Source: Cryobacterium sp. SO2
GTDB taxonomy: Bacteria > Actinomycetota > Actinomycetes > Actinomycetales > Microbacteriaceae
Direction: 5' to 3'
DNA: 64,000 nt
Assembly: GCF_026151165.2 (NCBI RefSeq)
Contig: NZ_CP117849.1
Span: 1,674,001-1,738,000, forward strand
Shown: positions 1-8,674 of the stretch, in pieces
Layout: every line of letters begins with the position of its first letter
How positions within the stretch are numbered: position 1 is the first letter of the stretch
Translations under genes and position numbers: made by a program
The notes under the pieces: model-generated
The model's input: only the letters and a program-made list of their open reading frames with translations
Told to the model about the DNA's origin: nothing
The model's database searches: none

Positions 1-69
1 TGTTGCCCCCGTTCAGAGGCTTCGGCAAGCCCCTAGCGGCACTGTCCACCGCGGGATTTGAGTGTGACG

Positions 70-2259
70 ATGGCGAGCAACGGCACGAACGGCATGAACG
101 GAACCGGAGTCACACCATCGCGCTCGGTCGGGGGTGTGCTCGGCGGCCTGCTCGGCCTGATCGCGACCAGCGCCATAGCCGGGCTGCTGGTGACGGTGAG
201 CCTGACCCCGGTGCTGGCGCTCACCAGCGTCACCGCCACGAACACCATCGGGGTGTTCGCGAACCTGCCCGACTACCTGGCCATCGAACCGCTCGCCCAG
301 CGCAGCAACATCTACGCCACCCGCTCAGACGGCACACCGGTGCTCCTGGCGACGCTGTACCAGCAGAATCGGGTTGAGGTGGGCTGGGACGAGATCGGCC
401 AGAACGTCAAGGATGCCGCGGTCGCCGGCGAAGACCCACGCTTCTACGAACACGGCGGCATCGACATCCAGGGCACCATGCGCGGAGCGCTGACAACGGC
501 GCTGAAGGGCAGCGTGCAGGGCGGATCGTCGATCACGCAGCAATACGTGAAGAACGTGTTGGTGCAGAAGTGCGAGTCCCTGCCCACCGATGCCGAGATC
601 GCGGGTTGCTACGACGATGCCACCCAGACCTCGGTGACCCGCAAGCTCAAGGAGATGCGGCTGGCGATCGGGGTGGAGAAGAAATACTCCAAGAACGACA
701 TCCTGCGCCAGTACCTCAACATCACCGGTTTCGGCGGCCGGGTCTACGGGATCGAGGCCGCGGCCGACTACTACTACGGCACGTCGGCGGCCGACCTCAC
801 CGTGGCGCAGGCGGCCAGCCTCACGGCCATCGTGAACAATCCGGACAAGTTCCGCCTCGACCGGCCGGAGAGCGAGACCAACGGCGCGGCGAACGGCTAC
901 CGCGACAACAAGGAGCGCCGCGACTACATCCTCGGCGAGATGCTCACGTACAAGAAGATCACCAGGGCGGAACACGACGAGGCCGTTGCGACGCCGATCG
1001 AGCCGTCGATCCACGAGCCCAGCACCGGATGCCAGACCGCGCTGGCCGACGCGTTCTTCTGCGATTACGTCGTGCACGTTCTCAGCAACGACCCGATCTT
1101 CGGGCCGGACGAGGACACCAGGCTGAAGAACCTGCGCACCGGCGGCTACAGCGTGTACACCACGCTGGACCTCGACCTGCAGCACGCCGCCGTGACCACC
1201 CTGGACAAGAACGTGCCCAAGAGTCGAGCGGGTTGGGACGTCGGAGCCGTGGTGTCGAGTGTGGAGGTGGGCAGCGGCCGGGTGCTGGCGATGGCGCAGA
1301 ACAAGGACTACAGCCAGGATCCGGAGGTGCAGGCCACCGGGAACAACTGGACCAGCGTGAACTACAACACCGACTTCGCCGACGGCGGCTCCCGCGGCTT
1401 CCAGCCCGGCTCGACCTACAAGATCTTCACCCTCGCCGAATGGCTGAACACCGGCCACTCCCTGGGCGAGCGGGTCGACTCCGCGCCGAAGTCCCGATGG
1501 GGCACTTTCCAGGACAGCTGCCTCGGCCCGCAGAACTACGACTCGGAGGGGTGGAGCCCCAAGAACGACTCGAACGAGTCCGGCGGTAACTACAGCGCGC
1601 TTGAGTCCACCATCGGGTCGATCAACACCGGCTTCATCGGCATGGCCAAGCGGCTGGACCTGTGCGGGATCCGCAAGATGGCAGAGGCCTTCGGTATGCA
1701 CAGGGCCGACGGCGAACCCCTGAGTGAGAGTGCGGCTTCGGTGATCGGCACCAACGAGGTGGCCCCGTTGAGCATGGCCATCGCGTTCGCCGGCATCGCC
1801 AACAACGGTGTCACCTGCAGTCCGGTCGTGATTGACCGGATGGTCGACTCCACCGGTGCCGAGGTGCCGATTCCGCAGTCGCGGTGTTCGGAGTCCGTGC
1901 GGCCGCAGGCCGCGCAACAGATGGTGTCGGCCCTCAGCCAGGTGCTCAGCAAGGGCACCGCGACGCAGTCGTACAACGCCACCAAGCCCCGGGTGCCGAT
2001 GATCGGCAAGACCGGAACGACCGACGGCGCCAAGGACACCTGGATGAGCGGGGCGAGCAGCGAGGTCGCCACCGTTGTGGGCGTCGTGAGCGTGACCGGA
2101 GACGCCAATCAGCGGGCACTGAAGTTCGACAGCGGGCCCGCCGCCACGGCCAGGCACAGGATGTGGCCCGACGTGATGTCGGTGGCGAACCAGAAGTACG
2201 GCGGGGTCGCGATGGCGGGGACGCCCGCGCAGGGCCCGGCGAAGGGCGGCGGGGACTAG
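70..2259 (+). CDS. Bifunctional class A penicillin-binding protein (glycosyltransferase-transpeptidase)
   Basis: This protein polymerises and cross-links peptidoglycan outside the membrane. It has 729 residues: a short cytoplasmic tail, one membrane anchor at about residues 20-50, a family 51 glycosyltransferase domain with the EDPRFYEHGG motif (Glu121) and GGSSITQQ, and a C-terminal transpeptidase domain. The transpeptidase motifs are STYK (Ser448, Lys451), SIN (Ser517-Asn519) and KTGT (Lys647). The ATG at 70 was chosen; a GTG at 64 has a better-spaced GCGGGA upstream and is an alternative. The length suits a PonA-like protein without a PASTA tail. It converges on dnaE2, whose stop lies 16 bases beyond its own. 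Confidence 0.93.
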   Translation: MASNGTNGMNGTGVTPSRSVGGVLGGLLGLIATSAIAGLLVTVSLTPVLALTSVTATNTIGVFANLPDYLAIEPLAQRSNIYATRSDGTPVLLATLYQQNRVEVGWDEIGQNVKDAAVAGEDPRFYEHGGIDIQGTMRGALTTALKGSVQGGSSITQQYVKNVLVQKCESLPTDAEIAGCYDDATQTSVTRKLKEMRLAIGVEKKYSKNDILRQYLNITGFGGRVYGIEAAADYYYGTSAADLTVAQAASLTAIVNNPDKFRLDRPESETNGAANGYRDNKERRDYILGEMLTYKKITRAEHDEAVATPIEPSIHEPSTGCQTALADAFFCDYVVHVLSNDPIFGPDEDTRLKNLRTGGYSVYTTLDLDLQHAAVTTLDKNVPKSRAGWDVGAVVSSVEVGSGRVLAMAQNKDYSQDPEVQATGNNWTSVNYNTDFADGGSRGFQPGSTYKIFTLAEWLNTGHSLGERVDSAPKSRWGTFQDSCLGPQNYDSEGWSPKNDSNESGGNYSALESTIGSINTGFIGMAKRLDLCGIRKMAEAFGMHRADGEPLSESAASVIGTNEVAPLSMAIAFAGIANNGVTCSPVVIDRMVDSTGAEVPIPQSRCSESVRPQAAQQMVSALSQVLSKGTATQSYNATKPRVPMIGKTGTTDGAKDTWMSGASSEVATVVGVVSVTGDANQRALKFDSGPAATARHRMWPDVMSVANQKYGGVAMAGTPAQGPAKGGGD

Positions 2260-2292
2260 GCGCTCCTGGTCGAATTAGGCGCTCCTGGTCGA
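2257..2292. repeat. 17-bp direct repeat across a convergent gene junction
   Basis: The 17-mer TAGGCGCTCCTGGTCGA occurs at 2257-2273 and again at 2276-2292. The second copy covers the last codons of dnaE2 and the first follows at its stop. The PBP stop codon is the first three bases of the first copy. It looks like a small tandem duplication of the dnaE2 3' end. Confidence 0.85.
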
Positions 2293-5200
2293 CCAGAGAT
2301 CGAACGTCGCGGTGCCGGTGCCGGCCGGGCGGAGCCCCTGCGGTTCCGCCGCCGGCACGCCGGCCGCCTTGGCCGCCTTGACCAGTGCGGCCTTCTCCTT
2401 GGCGCGCTCCTTGGCCACCGTCACCAGGTCCCAGAGGCCCTCGCCGGTGACCGACACCCCGCGGGCCCCCGAGCGCCGGGTGCGGCCGCGCACGAGCATC
2501 AGGTCGGTCTGGAAGACCCCGCCGCCGATCCGCTCCTGCGCGTCGTGGAAGAACACCACGTTGGCCACCGGCCCGGTGCCGTCGTCGAGGCTGACGAACA
2601 CCACCCGGCGCCCGCCCCGCATCGGCGGGGTGTTCGTGGCGCGGCGCACGCCCGCCAGCAGCACCTCGGTGCCGCCGGGCAGGGTGGCCAATGCCGACGC
2701 CGGGGTGACCCCGAGTTCGGCGAAGAGCGGGTAGAACTTGCGCATCCGATGGCCGGACACGGCCAGGCCGGTGTCGAGAAGCTCGAGGTCGGACTGCGTG
2801 CGGCCACGCAACTGCAGCGAGGTGACCGCGGAGAAGCGCGCGCCGGAGTGATCGAGCACCGGAAGCGGGACCTCGAAGGCCAGCTGGTCGTCGGCGATCG
2901 TGACAGCGGTGCCGCGCAGCGACTGGATGTGCGCGAGGAGCTCGTGCCGGCGCGCGCGGTCGTACCCGATGAAACTGTCCAGCGCCCCCACCCTGGCCAG
3001 CGCCTCGAAGGTGCGCCGGCGCGGATGCACCCGGTCGCGGAAATCCTGCAGCGAGCTGAACGGCTGGTGCCGCACGATCCGGGCCCGCTCGGCGTCGCTG
3101 GAGCCGGTCAGCTCCGGCAACGGCATCCGGATGCCCTGGCCGCTCTCGCCGACGGCTTCGACCCTGTAGTCCAGGGCGCTGCGTTGCACGTCGAGGCCCA
3201 GCACCGGCACACCGAGCACCCTGGCCTCGGCCACGAGCAGGTCCTTGGGCCACATGCCGGGATCGTGGGTGAGCAGCCCGGCCAGGAACGCGGCCGGATG
3301 GTGGGTCTTCAGCCAGGCGGACTGGTAGGTGGGCAGCGCGAACGCCGCACCGTGGGCCTTGGCGAAGCCGAAGCTGCCGAAGCCGGCCAGCACGGTCCAG
3401 ATCCGGTCGATCGTGCCGGTGTCGAACCCGCGGGCCAGGGCGTTCTCCCGCACGTACGCCTCGATGACGGGAAGCTGTTCCGGCCGGCCCAGGTGCCGGC
3501 GCAGCACGTCGGCGTGGCCGAGGCCGCAGCCGGTGAGCTCGTCGAACAGGCGCATCACCTGCTCGTGGAAGATGACCACGCCCTTCGTCTCGCGCAGGAT
3601 CGACTCGAACCGGGGGTGGATGTAGTCGGGCGCGGCCTCGCCGTGCCGGGCGCGCAGGTAGGTGAGCGGCATGTCGTTCTGCATCGGCCCCGGCCGAAAC
3701 AGCGAGATCTCCACGGTGAGGTCGTTGAACACCTCGGGCTGCAGCTTGCCCACCAGTTCCATCTGGCCGGGGGATTCGAGTTGGAAGATCCCCAGGGTGC
3801 GGGTGGACCTGATCAGCTCGAACGTCTCCTCGTCGTCGAGCGGGACCCTGTCGAGGTCGATGTGCTCGCCGGTGAGCCGGTGGTGCTCCTCGAGGGCGTG
3901 TGCCATGGCCGACTGCATCCGCACGCCGAGGATGTCGAGCTTGATCAGGCCCATCGGGTCCATGTCGTGCTTGTCGAACTGCGACATCGGCAGGCCCATC
4001 CCCGAGGCCTGCACGGGTGTGCGGTCCAGCAGGGAGGCATCGGAGAGGATGACGCCGCAGGGGTGCACCGAGATGTGCCGGGGCAGCCGGTCCAGGCGCG
4101 CAGTGAGGTCGACGAGCAGCTCGAGCCGGGCGGACTGGCGCACCTCGGCGGCGAGCTCGGCCAGCTCGGGCTTCTCGTCGAGGGCGGCACGGAAGTCCCT
4201 CGCGTTGAAGCGCCACATCTGCTTGGCGATCGTGGCCACCTGGGTCTCCGGCAGCCCCAGGGCAAGGCCGGCGTCCCGCACGGCCCCTCGGCCCCGGTAG
4301 GCGTTGGTCATCGACATGAGCGAGACCCTGTCGCCGCCGAAGGCCGTGAAGACCGCGCGGTAGATGTCATGCCGCCGGGCGGATTCGACGTCCAGGTCGA
4401 TATCGGGCAGGGTCTGCCGTTCGGGGGAGAGGAACCTCTCCCAGAGCAGGCCATTGGAGATCGGTTCCACCGACGAGGTGTGCAGGGCGTAGTTGAGCAC
4501 GGAGCCGACACCGGAGCCGCGCGCCTGGATGCGGATGCCCATCCCGCGCACGATGTCGGCCACGGTGGCGACGGTGAGGAAGTAGGAGGCGAAGCCGAGC
4601 TTCTCGACCGTCGCCATCTCATGGCCGAGCCGGTCGTGCGCGGCCACCAGCGCCGGCCGGCCCAGGGCGGAGTAGCGCTCGTCGATGCCGTGGCGGGCGC
4701 GCCCCCAGAGCTCGGTGAGCGGGTCGCCGGTGACCCCGATCACGCTCGCCTCCGGCATCCGCGGGCGGCCGAGCCCGATGTCGGCGACGGGGTCGAGGGC
4801 GCACCGTTGGGCCAGCTCGTCGGTGTCGCGCAGCAGGCGGGCCAGCGCGCCGTCGCTGTGCTGCCCGGCGTCGACGACCATGCGCGCCACCTGCCGCATG
4901 GCGGCCGCGGGCTTCAGCCAGGCCTGGCCGTTCACCTGCAGGGTCAGCTGCTCGAGCTGGGCGAGCGGGGTGAGGTGCCTGGAGGCGTCGGCGAGGTCGG
5001 CCGTGACGGCTTCGCCGGGGGCCCCGTACCGTACGGCGTTGCTGAGCACGGCCGGCAACCGGGCGTGCTCGGCCAGCGCGAGCATGCGGGTGGCCGGGGC
5101 GACGCTGCCCGGTGTTCCGGGCTCGGCGAGGTGGCAGACGATCTCGAGCGCCACCGACTGCGGCGGCATCAGCCGCAGCCAGGCGGTCAGGTTCGCCCTG

Positions 5201-5673
5201 GCCTGCGGGGTGTCCCGGCGCTCGATGGCGATGCCGACGTCGGAGGCCGGGCCGAGCAGGACGGTCAGGGAGTTCAGTCCGGCGAGCTGCGCCAGGCGGC
5301 TGCGGGAGATGCTCGGCGGGTGGCCGGGTACCTGGGCGGCGGTCTCGTGGGCGGCGGTCTTGTGAGCGCTGGAGACGGCCCGGCAGAGGGCGGCATAACC
5401 TCGCCCCCTGTTACCGCCGTGCGCCAGCACCACCACCCGGCCGAGCGGCACCAGGTCGTCGTCGTGCACGGCGAGGTCGGCGCCGAGCCCGGGCTGAAGC
5501 CCCTCGGCCACACAGGCCCGAACGTGCTTCACGGCCCCGTACAGGCCGTCACGGTCGGTGACGGCCAGGAAGGTCGCGCCGTCGGCTGCCGCCTGGGCGG
5601 CGAGGGCCTCCGGCAGGGTCACGCCGTAGTGGGTGGAGTATGCGCTGGCGACGTGCAGGTGCGGGAAGGTCAT
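2275..5673 (-). CDS. dnaE2: Error-prone DNA polymerase III alpha subunit DnaE2 (ImuC)
   Basis: This is the translesion C-family polymerase used in damage-induced mutagenesis with the ImuB adaptor. It has 1132 residues: an N-terminal PHP domain, a C-family polymerase core with catalytic Asp424 and Asp426 in PDIDLD, helix-hairpin-helix segments and an OB fold near the C-terminus. The PHP metal site is degenerate: the usual HxH after the first strand reads HVA (Ala9), and the usual TDHDG reads TDRDG (Arg41). The length fits DnaE2 rather than replicative DnaE1. It lies 9 bases after a DUF6504 gene that carries a LexA box upstream, so the pair is probably an SOS operon. No imuA or imuB is next to it. 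Confidence 0.93.
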   Translation of the reverse strand: MTFPHLHVASAYSTHYGVTLPEALAAQAAADGATFLAVTDRDGLYGAVKHVRACVAEGLQPGLGADLAVHDDDLVPLGRVVVLAHGGNRGRGYAALCRAVSSAHKTAAHETAAQVPGHPPSISRSRLAQLAGLNSLTVLLGPASDVGIAIERRDTPQARANLTAWLRLMPPQSVALEIVCHLAEPGTPGSVAPATRMLALAEHARLPAVLSNAVRYGAPGEAVTADLADASRHLTPLAQLEQLTLQVNGQAWLKPAAAMRQVARMVVDAGQHSDGALARLLRDTDELAQRCALDPVADIGLGRPRMPEASVIGVTGDPLTELWGRARHGIDERYSALGRPALVAAHDRLGHEMATVEKLGFASYFLTVATVADIVRGMGIRIQARGSGVGSVLNYALHTSSVEPISNGLLWERFLSPERQTLPDIDLDVESARRHDIYRAVFTAFGGDRVSLMSMTNAYRGRGAVRDAGLALGLPETQVATIAKQMWRFNARDFRAALDEKPELAELAAEVRQSARLELLVDLTARLDRLPRHISVHPCGVILSDASLLDRTPVQASGMGLPMSQFDKHDMDPMGLIKLDILGVRMQSAMAHALEEHHRLTGEHIDLDRVPLDDEETFELIRSTRTLGIFQLESPGQMELVGKLQPEVFNDLTVEISLFRPGPMQNDMPLTYLRARHGEAAPDYIHPRFESILRETKGVVIFHEQVMRLFDELTGCGLGHADVLRRHLGRPEQLPVIEAYVRENALARGFDTGTIDRIWTVLAGFGSFGFAKAHGAAFALPTYQSAWLKTHHPAAFLAGLLTHDPGMWPKDLLVAEARVLGVPVLGLDVQRSALDYRVEAVGESGQGIRMPLPELTGSSDAERARIVRHQPFSSLQDFRDRVHPRRRTFEALARVGALDSFIGYDRARRHELLAHIQSLRGTAVTIADDQLAFEVPLPVLDHSGARFSAVTSLQLRGRTQSDLELLDTGLAVSGHRMRKFYPLFAELGVTPASALATLPGGTEVLLAGVRRATNTPPMRGGRRVVFVSLDDGTGPVANVVFFHDAQERIGGGVFQTDLMLVRGRTRRSGARGVSVTGEGLWDLVTVAKERAKEKAALVKAAKAAGVPAAEPQGLRPAGTGTATFDLWSTRSA

Positions 5674-5682
5674 GGGCCCCGC

Positions 5683-5955
5683 TCACCCCCAATCGAGCGA
5701 GAGCACCCAGGTGCCGTCGGCATCGTGGCGCAGGTCGTACCGGTGCTGCTCGTCGTCGCCCCTGGAGGCATCCACCCGCCACAGTTCGGTGTCGATGCGG
5801 GTGGGGGTGCCGTCGTTCTCCCACCAGCGGGTGCGGGTGAAGACGGCTTGCGGCTGGCCGATGATGGTGTGTTCGAAACGGTCCCAGACGAACGCCAGCG
5901 GGTCTCCGTCGGCGGAGAGTGCGACCTGCACCGCGGTATCGATGATCTGGGGCAT
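5683..5955 (-). CDS. DUF6504 family small protein of the dnaE2 operon
   Basis: This is a 90-residue protein starting MPQIIDTAVQV, with a conserved Trp/Arg-rich centre (RTRWWENDGTP) and ending VLSLDWG. Such proteins are known beside actinobacterial dnaE2 or imuB genes but have no established function. The start at 5955 is supported by a well-placed AAAGGCGG; a longer reading frame upstream runs through the LexA box and is not believed. It probably forms a transcript with dnaE2, 9 bases downstream. Confidence 0.8.
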   Translation of the reverse strand: MPQIIDTAVQVALSADGDPLAFVWDRFEHTIIGQPQAVFTRTRWWENDGTPTRIDTELWRVDASRGDDEQHRYDLRHDADGTWVLSLDWG

Positions 5956-5979
5956 GGGCCGCCTTTCGAACGAATAATC

Positions 5980-5995
5980 TCGAACAAATGTTCGA
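5980..5995. promoter_or_regulatory. LexA (SOS) box
   Basis: The 16-mer TCGAACAAATGTTCGA is a perfect palindrome matching the actinobacterial LexA consensus TCGAAC-N4-GTTCGA. It sits 25 bases upstream of the DUF6504 start, in the divergent region shared with glutamate decarboxylase. It should make DUF6504-dnaE2 inducible by DNA damage. Confidence 0.92.
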
Positions 5996-6107
5996 CAATC
6001 GGAGTGTACGTCACTCGTCCGACAGGCGCCAGCGGAGAGCGCGCCGATCGAGCCCGCGGCCGCGGCGGGGTAGACCGCAGGGCGTTGCGGGGGCACTCTG
6101 GTGTTCC

Positions 6108-7484
6108 ATGTCGACGAACCCGGAATTCCTCGAAGTCAACCCGCTTTTCGCCCGCCCGGGGGAGGCCACCCTCGCCCCGCGGTACACGCTCGGCGAGAAA
6201 ATGCTGGGGCCGGAGACGGCCTATCAGATCATTCACGACGAGATCAAGCTCGACGGCATCTCCCGGCTGAACCTCGCCACCTTCGTGGGCACCTGGATGG
6301 ACGACCACGCCCGCCGGCTGTACGCAGAGGCCTTCGACAAGAACATGATCGACAAGGACGAGTATCCGCAGACGGCCGCCATCGAGGACTACTGCTGGCA
6401 CATCGTCGCCGACCTGTGGCATGCTCCGGAGCCGCGCGCCACCATCGGCACCTCCACCATCGGGTCGTCCGAGGCCTGCATGCTCGGCGCGCTGGCGCTC
6501 AAACGCCGCTGGCAGCACGACCGCCGCGCGAAGGGGCTCTCCACCGAGAAGCCCAACCTGGTGATGAGCAGCGCCGTGCAGGTGTGCTGGGAGAAGTTCT
6601 GCAACTACTGGGACGTCGAGGCGCGGATGGTCCCGGTCACCGACGAGCATCCCTGCCTGGACGGGCACGACCTGGCCGACTACGTCGACGAGAACACCAT
6701 CGGCGTCGTGGCCATCATGGGAGTGACCTACACGGGCATCTACGAACCGGTCGCGACGATCTCCGCGGCGCTGGACGCCATCCAGGCCGCCACCGGACTC
6801 GACGTGCCGATCCACGTCGACGCGGCCTCCGGCGGCATGGTCGCGCCGTTCCTCCAGCCCGAGGTGGTCTGGGACTTCAGGCTGCCCAGGGTGCATTCGA
6901 TCAACACCTCCGCGCACAAGTACGGGCTGGTGTATCCCGGCCTGGGTTGGGTGGTGTGGCGCAGCCGGGACCTGCTGCCTGACGACATGGTCTTCACCGT
7001 GAGCTACCTCGGCGGCGACATGCCGACGCTGGCCCTCAACTTCTCCCGGCCGGGCGCCCAGGTGCTGTTGCAGTATTACCTGTTCCTCAGGCTCGGCTTC
7101 GAGGGCTACCGGCTCGTGCAACAGGCCTCGCAGGATGTCGCCAGGTTCCTGGCCCAGGGCATCGCCGAGCACGGCGCGTTCGAGCTCGTCAGCGACGGCT
7201 CCGACATCCCGGTGTTCGCCTGGCGGCTCGCGGAGGGCCACACGGAGAACTGGAACCTCTTCCACCTGTCCGACCGGTTGCGCGCGCGTGGCTGGCTCGT
7301 GCCGGCGTACCCGATGCCGGACAACCTCTCCGACCGCATCGTGCAGCGCATCGTGGTGCGGAACGGCCTGAGCATGGATCTTGCCTCACGGCTGCTGACC
7401 GCGATCGCGGAGGAGACCGTCTACCTGGACAGGCTGGAGGGGCCGATGCCGGTGGAAGACCACCATCCGGGGTTCAGCCACTGA
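6108..7484 (+). CDS. gadB: Glutamate decarboxylase
   Basis: This PLP enzyme converts glutamate to GABA and CO2, consuming a proton; it is commonly linked to acid tolerance or GABA metabolism. It has 458 residues of the group II decarboxylase family, with HVDAASGG and the PLP-binding Lys271 in SINTSAHKYG, and RYTLGEKMLGPE near the start as in bacterial GadB. The ATG at 6108 was chosen because homologues begin just before the NPLFARPGE segment; the frame stays open further upstream through non-conserved sequence. No glutamate/GABA antiporter is nearby, so the physiological role is not shown by context. Confidence 0.95.
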   Translation: MSTNPEFLEVNPLFARPGEATLAPRYTLGEKMLGPETAYQIIHDEIKLDGISRLNLATFVGTWMDDHARRLYAEAFDKNMIDKDEYPQTAAIEDYCWHIVADLWHAPEPRATIGTSTIGSSEACMLGALALKRRWQHDRRAKGLSTEKPNLVMSSAVQVCWEKFCNYWDVEARMVPVTDEHPCLDGHDLADYVDENTIGVVAIMGVTYTGIYEPVATISAALDAIQAATGLDVPIHVDAASGGMVAPFLQPEVVWDFRLPRVHSINTSAHKYGLVYPGLGWVVWRSRDLLPDDMVFTVSYLGGDMPTLALNFSRPGAQVLLQYYLFLRLGFEGYRLVQQASQDVARFLAQGIAEHGAFELVSDGSDIPVFAWRLAEGHTENWNLFHLSDRLRARGWLVPAYPMPDNLSDRIVQRIVVRNGLSMDLASRLLTAIAEETVYLDRLEGPMPVEDHHPGFSH

Positions 7485-7598
7485 CGGTGCTGCTGGGAGA
7501 CTCCGGTCGATTGAGGCGTCTTTTTCCAATCTCGGCCGGGCGAGCGTAGCATTTCAGTAGGACGCGTGGGATGACCTCGTGGCCCGTTGGAGGTACAA

Positions 7599-8423
7599 AT
7601 GTCACTCAAAGTGGAGACTCGGGCTGATCTGCCCACACTGGTGGACACCCAGCTGAACACCGAGCCGATCGATTCTGCGGAGGACGACCCCCAGACCCCG
7701 GTGGCGCTCGTCACCGGAGCCGGTTCGATCATCGGCCGGGCCGTCGTCTCCAGGCTCCTCGCCGACGGCTACGCCGTCGCGGGCGTCGACGTGCAGGAGA
7801 CCGCCCCCCTGGGCGACCGGCATCTCGTGCTGATGGGCGACATGGGAACCGAATCCGACTCGAACCTAGCCGTGACGCAGGCCCTCGACACCTTCGGCCG
7901 GCTTGATTCCGCGGTACTGCACGCCGACATCGGCGGGTCGCGGTCGCTGCGCGCGTCGGGCACGGTCGCCGAAGGCGAACGACTGCTCGCCCGCAACCTC
8001 AACAGCATCGCGCTCGGCATCCAGGCCGCCGCCAACGGGCTGTCGCTCGACGGCCAGCGCAGCATCGTCGCCACTGCCTCGGTGGCCGGGCTGCTCGCGG
8101 ACCCGGGCAACTGGGCCTATCACGCGTCGAAGATCGCGATGATCGACCTGGTGCGTTCGTCAGCCCTCACCTACGCGGCCAGGGGCATCAGGGTGAACAA
8201 CGTGGCGGCCGGCCTGGTGCGGGCAGATGCCGGCGACGAGAACCCGGCCGACCAGACCTTCGGACGCGACTTCTCCCGCCGCATCCCGCTCTGCCGGCTG
8301 GCCGAGCCGGCCGAGATCGCGCAGGTGATCGCCTTCCTGCTCTCGCCGGCCGCTTCCTATGTGACCGGCACCACTCTTGCCGCCGACGGCGGACTGACGG
8401 CGTCCGCGGGGCTGGTCTTCTAG
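7599..8423 (+). CDS. SDR family NAD(P)-dependent oxidoreductase
   Basis: This is a 274-residue Rossmann-fold short-chain dehydrogenase. After a roughly 30-residue N-terminal extension come the cofactor motif VTGAGSIIGRAV (a variant of TGxxxGxG), a catalytic YHASK, and VRVNNVAAGLV-type sequence before the C-terminal VTGTTLAADGGL. The start is set by GGAGG at 7590-7594. The usual NAG motif is replaced by HADIGGS, so substrate and activity cannot be assigned. It lies after glutamate decarboxylase with its own ribosome site; a role in GABA or succinate semialdehyde chemistry would be a guess. Confidence 0.85.
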   Translation: MSLKVETRADLPTLVDTQLNTEPIDSAEDDPQTPVALVTGAGSIIGRAVVSRLLADGYAVAGVDVQETAPLGDRHLVLMGDMGTESDSNLAVTQALDTFGRLDSAVLHADIGGSRSLRASGTVAEGERLLARNLNSIALGIQAAANGLSLDGQRSIVATASVAGLLADPGNWAYHASKIAMIDLVRSSALTYAARGIRVNNVAAGLVRADAGDENPADQTFGRDFSRRIPLCRLAEPAEIAQVIAFLLSPAASYVTGTTLAADGGLTASAGLVF

Positions 8424-8573
8424 CCGAAGCCGCGCCGAGCTTCGCCCAACCTGCCAATGACCTGACCAAATGGGTGCGGCCGGGGGCAGCCCCGTGCGAC
8501 GTGGCAGAATGTCGCTCCGGGGCAAACCACTTCGTGGACCGCTCCGAAGTACTGGCAGTGCGTGTAGCACGCG

Positions 8574-8636
8574 GTGCGTGTGGCACCGGTAGTAGTGCGT
8601 GTGGCACCGGTAGTACTTGTGTGGCACCGGTAGCAC
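8574..8636. repeat. Three tandem 21-bp repeats upstream of a glycosyltransferase gene
   Basis: Units at 8574-8594 and 8595-8615 are identical, and 8616-8636 differs at a few positions; all share GTGGCACCGGTAG. A shorter diverged piece (GTGCGTGTAGCAC) precedes them at 8558-8570. The array ends 38 bases before the preferred GTG start at 8675, so it lies in the promoter or leader of the glycosyltransferase operon. Confidence 0.85.
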
Positions 8637-8674
8637 TGACGAGTGGCGGACGCATCCGCCGAGAGGGAGACATC

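Noticed and set aside
325..2157. 610-codon open frame on the minus strand opposite the penicillin-binding protein
   Set aside because: It lacks any recognisable domain, has the Arg/His/Gly-rich composition of antisense frames in GC-rich DNA, and lies wholly inside a gene with all its catalytic motifs.
2545..6270. 1241-codon open frame on the plus strand opposite dnaE2
   Set aside because: It is an antisense shadow: it runs through the LexA box and into glutamate decarboxylase and contains no domain.
8558..8636. Possible CRISPR array
   Set aside because: The units abut without unique spacers, are only 21 bases long and no cas gene is present.
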